DNA of 41,505 nucleotides from contig BQJN01000036.1 of NCBI GenBank assembly GCA_021604725.1, positions 1 to 41,505 on the forward strand. The letters are read 5' to 3'. Under the pieces are notes generated by a model. It did not search any database. It saw only the letters and a list, made by a program, of their open reading frames with translations, and was not told where the DNA came from. How positions within the stretch are numbered: the stretch's first letter is position 1; each line of letters opens with the position of its first letter. The translations under genes and the position numbers were made by a program. Source of the stretch: Lysobacteraceae bacterium (GTDB lineage: Bacteria; Pseudomonadota; Gammaproteobacteria; Xanthomonadales; BQJN01). Below, piece by piece: positions 38,369 through 41,505 of the stretch.

Positions 38369-39346
38369 CTACTTCAGTTTGGCTTTGGCGTGCTCAACCC
38401 GCTGATTCAGGCTGTCGACGGTAGGTACTCCTGCCTGCAGCCCGAGCGGAGAATGCGCGTTGTAATCGTGCATGGGACGCAAGTGAGCGCGCATGTCGTG
38501 ACCCAATCGTCGCTCTCTCTCGGCCCGCAGTGCGGCCAAATCGATGGGTGCAACAACAACTTTTTCTCCAGGACCTGGATCAGCCTGTGCCAGAATACGG
38601 CCATCGAAATCGACTAGCATACTGCCGCCCGGCCAACTAAATGGGGGGTAATCTCGCATCTGCGCGCCCTGATTGGATGCAACGACGTAGACCGAATTTT
38701 CAACTGCCCTGGCGCGATTGAATAGCGTCCACCAATCCATCGGCGGCGTCGCACCCCAAGGGTCCATGTACGCCGATACTCGGCAAATCACCTCGGCGCC
38801 ATTGAAGGCGATCTGACGTATGGTCTCGGGAAAAAGCCAGTCGTAGCAAATCGCAACGCCCAACTTCCCGATTTCGGTGTCGACAACTGGAAACAGTTCG
38901 TCCTGATAGTCCACAACATCTGCCGGGCTGGAATGCACTTCCCACGGAATCCACGGATTGGTTTTTCGGTAACGGCTCAATATGCCGTCTGGACCGATTA
39001 ACAAGGTGGTATTGAAAACCAGCTCCGGCCATTGCGGACAATGTTCAAGGAAGGTACCGGTCTGAATGTAGACGCCATGTTCCCTGCAAAATTTGTGGTA
39101 TCGATCGGTGTGCTCGTTTGGCAATTCAACCGTCAGATGCTTTCTCAATGCCTCGACGTTGTCGTGAATCGGCACCGCATGGGCAAACTCTGGAAAGACC
39201 AACAGGCGAATGTCATGAAAGGGCTGATAGCCCACCACTGTGTTCTGCGCCATCTGTACCATGGCACGCGTGCGGTCGCCAATATCCCGACGAGATACTG
39301 GTGCCGAGAACGCTGTTTGGCACGCTGCCGCGTAATATCGGTCCAT
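38369..39346 (-). CDS. Carbon-nitrogen hydrolase (nitrilase superfamily)
   Basis: Cytoplasmic thiol hydrolase of amides, nitriles or carbamoyl groups; the exact substrate is not evident. It has 325 residues. The Glu-Lys-Cys triad is visible in LLVFPEFAHA, SRYRKTNPW and VAICYDWLFPE. The segment SVYVVASNQGAQ and the GGSMLVDFDGRILAQ strand are typical. It is of the size of aliphatic-amidase-like or formamidase-like members. There is 76 bp between its stop and the start of the downstream TPR/FG-GAP lipoprotein, so co-transcription is possible, but no pathway is implied. Confidence 0.85.
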   Translation of the reverse strand: MDRYYAAACQTAFSAPVSRRDIGDRTRAMVQMAQNTVVGYQPFHDIRLLVFPEFAHAVPIHDNVEALRKHLTVELPNEHTDRYHKFCREHGVYIQTGTFLEHCPQWPELVFNTTLLIGPDGILSRYRKTNPWIPWEVHSSPADVVDYQDELFPVVDTEIGKLGVAICYDWLFPETIRQIAFNGAEVICRVSAYMDPWGATPPMDWWTLFNRARAVENSVYVVASNQGAQMRDYPPFSWPGGSMLVDFDGRILAQADPGPGEKVVVAPIDLAALRAERERRLGHDMRAHLRPMHDYNAHSPLGLQAGVPTVDSLNQRVEHAKAKLK

Positions 39347-39436
39347 AACTAGTCCAAAGAAATTAGGGTGAGAGCGAACTGCGTTTCCGCATCTTGTAGC
39401 GTCACATGACGAGCGTCAACAGCTTGTGAATGTACT

Positions 39437-39886
39437 TTATCCGTTCCAGTTGGCCTGGATTATTTTCCAGCCCTGGTCGCCCAGGCGCCAACCCGACTCC
39501 ACCGTATACAGGCGCCCTCGCTCTGGGATCATGCGCCCGCCGGAGCCGGTCAACAATACGTTGCAAGTCACCGTTGCCCGGTCTTCAATCAGTTGCACTT
39601 CGACATTGCTGATGGTCACCGTGATTCGCTTGTTAAGCATGATTGCACCACGCACCAGCTGGCTAAACCGATCCAGGTCGTAATTTCCAGGGTTGCCAAT
39701 AAAGTCGTCGGCAAAATACTCCAGAAGCTCGCCGGACTCTCTTTGCTCGGACAACGCTTGCATGTGATCCAGCGCCTGTCGAAGCGCCGTCTCATCATCA
39801 ACCTCCGGCGCACACGAGACCAGCAAAAGACAAACTGCGAGCACTGCCCATGACCGGAAAAAGCAAGCCTGGAATGTTGCGTTCAA
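39437..39886 (-). CDS. Small predicted lipoprotein with NTF2-like fold, unknown function
   Basis: About 149 residues if the TTG at 39886 is the start (a TTG at 39892 or a GTG further in are alternatives; no ATG fits without running into the upstream gene). A hydrophobic segment ends in the lipobox LLLVSC. The mature part (ETALRQALDHMQALSEQRESGELLEYFADDF ... GRLYTVESGWRLGDQGWKIIQANWNG) has the helix-then-sheet look of NTF2/SnoaL-like proteins, ending in the common W.I..A.W pattern. No catalytic residues can be assigned. It begins right at the end of the glutamate-cysteine-ligase/CBS gene and is probably co-translated. Confidence 0.65.
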   Translation of the reverse strand: MNATFQACFFRSWAVLAVCLLLVSCAPEVDDETALRQALDHMQALSEQRESGELLEYFADDFIGNPGNYDLDRFSQLVRGAIMLNKRITVTISNVEVQLIEDRATVTCNVLLTGSGGRMIPERGRLYTVESGWRLGDQGWKIIQANWNG

Positions 39887-39896
39887 GATCAAAACT

Positions 39897-41505
39897 CTAA
39901 TCGTCGCTATCCAGTTGCGCTTCCAATACGTTGGCCGCAACACCAATCAGGTCGCGCTCGGTCAAGACGCCGACCAATTTTCCATCGTCGACAACTGGCA
40001 GACAGCTCAACTTCTTCTCCCGCATCAATCGAATCGCCTCAACGGTACGGAAATTCGATGGCACGGTTACAGGGTCGGGTCGCATGATCTCTCGCACTGG
40101 TACCGGACCACTGGAATCACGGCCGCGGGCTAGCATCCGCAACAAGGCCCGGTGTGTTACCAAACCAACCAGCAAGCCATCACTGTCTTCTACCGGAACG
40201 TGCCGAACGTGTTTCCACTCCATCAAACTGGCAGCAAAATCCACCAAGTCATCTGGTTGCACGGTAAACAGGTCCGTGGTCATAAACTGCCCAACCGTGC
40301 GGTAGCTGTCCCGCCAGTCCTGAGAGCCGCAGATGTCGGCCAACTCCCATTGGGCTACTGGCGCATCGGTGTTTTGGTTGCGAATCGTCGCCGCCACCAG
40401 GTGGCGAAGCCTTTCGTCCAACGTCACCTTCTGGTCCATTTCTGCGATAGACTCAAGCGCCCAGCGTGCGCCCGTCCTGCCAGCACCTACCCGATCGGCG
40501 ACGGTGCCGATATAGCGATCAATATCCTTGCCACTGATCCCGGAAGCCTCAAGGCCCTCTTTGGCCAGGGGAATTAGCGTGTCGGTGATCAACGTTCCAG
40601 CCGGCACCACGCGACCATCGAGCCAGGTTTGCTGCGCCTTGAGGCCATCACGAGCGGCTGCGAAGAAGTTTCTCTTCACCTCGTCAAAGGAGATATGGTC
40701 CCGGACATCGTCACGTTGCCCCATGGATGACATCAAGCCGAAGAAGAATGCAGCGTTTGAAACCTCATCCAAAACGGTTGGGCCGGCAGGCAATACGCGG
40801 TTTTCGATTCGCAAGTGAGCCAAACCATCAACCACGCCGTAACATGCCCGATTCCAGCGGTAGACCGTGCCGTTGTGCAGCCGTAGCGCGCGAAGCGGCG
40901 GTGCCACGCCCCGCTCGATCATTGCAAATGGGTCTTCCTCGTCGGCAACATCATTGGTCAGAACAATGCGGAATCGTGCGATATCTTCCTTGAAAATTTC
41001 GGTCACTGAGGACTCGATCCAGTCATTGCCGAAGTGGACTCGAGGTTGATGGCCTCTGGCCTGGTGCGCATCGGAGCGTGAGTCGACAGAGTGTTCGAAC
41101 ACGGCAATTCTGGTCTCTTGCCAAAGTCGCTTGCCCAACAACAAAGGCGAATTGACCGCGGCGGCCATCACCGGCCCAGTCACTGCCTGCGCAATGTTGT
41201 AGAGGTTGGCAAATTCGTGAGGCGACACCTGAAAATGGACCTGAAACGAGGTATTGCAGGCCTCGAGCATCAGGTTGTCATGCTTCAGATCGAGTTGATC
41301 GATGCCCTTGATACCGAGTCTGAAATCCGACCCGCGCATGGCGATAACCGTATCATTCAACGCCCGATAGCGAGGCACTTGAACCATGTTGTCCAGGGTC
41401 AGGTCGCTTTGTTTCAGAGTGGGGAGAATACCGGTCAGTACAGTCTGCGAGCCGACCGCGTAAGCGGCGCGACGGGCGACCGCCAACAACTCGTTGGCTT
41501 CGTCT
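39897..41505 (-). CDS. Glutamate-cysteine-ligase-like (GCS2) protein fused to two CBS domains (partial, N-terminus beyond right edge)
   Basis: The reading frame runs off the right edge (it continues upstream as DEANELLAVARRAAYAV), so the TTG at 41489 is not the start. At least 535 residues are present. The N-terminal two thirds resemble the GCS2 family of carboxylate-amine ligases (VLTGILPTL, LEACNTSFQVHFQVSP, HLRIENRVLPAGPT). The C-terminus has two CBS modules (VGQFMTTDLFTVQPDD... and VREIMRPDPVTVPSNF...), usual sensors of adenine nucleotides. The combination suggests peptide-bond ligation controlled by energy state. The glutathione link is by family only; no gshB is in the window. The small lipoprotein gene follows directly. 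Confidence 0.85.
   Translation of the reverse strand, partial: DEANELLAVARRAAYAVGSQTVLTGILPTLKQSDLTLDNMVQVPRYRALNDTVIAMRGSDFRLGIKGIDQLDLKHDNLMLEACNTSFQVHFQVSPHEFANLYNIAQAVTGPVMAAAVNSPLLLGKRLWQETRIAVFEHSVDSRSDAHQARGHQPRVHFGNDWIESSVTEIFKEDIARFRIVLTNDVADEEDPFAMIERGVAPPLRALRLHNGTVYRWNRACYGVVDGLAHLRIENRVLPAGPTVLDEVSNAAFFFGLMSSMGQRDDVRDHISFDEVKRNFFAAARDGLKAQQTWLDGRVVPAGTLITDTLIPLAKEGLEASGISGKDIDRYIGTVADRVGAGRTGARWALESIAEMDQKVTLDERLRHLVAATIRNQNTDAPVAQWELADICGSQDWRDSYRTVGQFMTTDLFTVQPDDLVDFAASLMEWKHVRHVPVEDSDGLLVGLVTHRALLRMLARGRDSSGPVPVREIMRPDPVTVPSNFRTVEAIRLMREKKLSCLPVVDDGKLVGVLTERDLIGVAANVLEAQLDSDD

Noticed and set aside
41487-41489. TTG as the start of the GCS2/CBS gene
   Set aside because: The frame continues upstream to the window edge in family-like sequence and has no ribosome site; the gene is simply truncated by the window.

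Overview
This 41.5 kb window is a chromosomal segment of a gammaproteobacterium, mostly conserved housekeeping operons. The evidence is the gene order thrS-infC-rpmI-rplT-pheS-pheT-ihfA-merR, the cluster rplU-rpmA-obg next to rpsT and murJ-ribF-ileS-lspA-ispH, divergent rluC/rne, and petABC beside a DegS-type protease. Small hairpin repeats of a CCCCTCATCCG...CTTCTCCC type and a secreted protein ending in IFVDGFE suggest a relative of Lysobacterales (Xanthomonadales); that placement is from memory and was not tested. No phage, CRISPR or complete insertion sequence is seen.

Layout. 1-2546 (minus): petA-petB-petC of the cytochrome bc1 complex, petC cut by the left edge. 2668-3834 (plus): degS-like protease, overlapping tail-to-tail a Tat-type amidohydrolase (3819-5249, minus). 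5250-5703: no conventional gene, but a 151-bp structured repeat (copy A1), a large hairpin, and what looks like a complete threonine attenuator for thrS. 5704-13158 (plus): thrS, infC (apparent ATC start), rpmI, rplT, pheS, pheT, ihfA, merR, with hairpin/terminator structures before rpmI and before pheS. 13160-18287 separates merR from tRNA-Pro and looks like accessory DNA: a 1355-residue secreted beta-propeller protein of lower GC, a lytic-transglycosylase-like lipoprotein, and a broken 5' half of tRNA-Pro exactly 184 bp before the intact tRNA. 18365-18857: a nest of repeats, in which the 151-bp element (copy A2) sits in the hairpin loop of a 53-bp element.

18858-25767 (minus): ispH, lspA, ileS, ribF, murJ (isoprenoid, lipoprotein, translation, flavin and peptidoglycan functions). 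25838-26098 (plus): rpsT. 26210-31745 (minus): a yqiJ-yqiK flotillin pair, obg, rpmA, rplU, rluC. 32073-34892 (plus): rne with a long disordered tail. 35068-41505 (minus): a large TPR/FG-GAP/UnbV lipoprotein, a nitrilase-family hydrolase, a small lipoprotein, and a glutamate-cysteine-ligase-like protein fused to two CBS domains, cut by the right edge.

The most interesting material is non-coding: (i) the thrS leader, in which a sigma70-like promoter appears to start transcription at or next to the ATG of a 12-codon Thr-rich peptide, followed by mutually exclusive antiterminator and terminator stems; (ii) the 151-bp element, whose stems keep pairing between two diverged copies and whose second copy is precisely nested in another repeat without visible target duplication; and (iii) the half tRNA-Pro broken at its anticodon.
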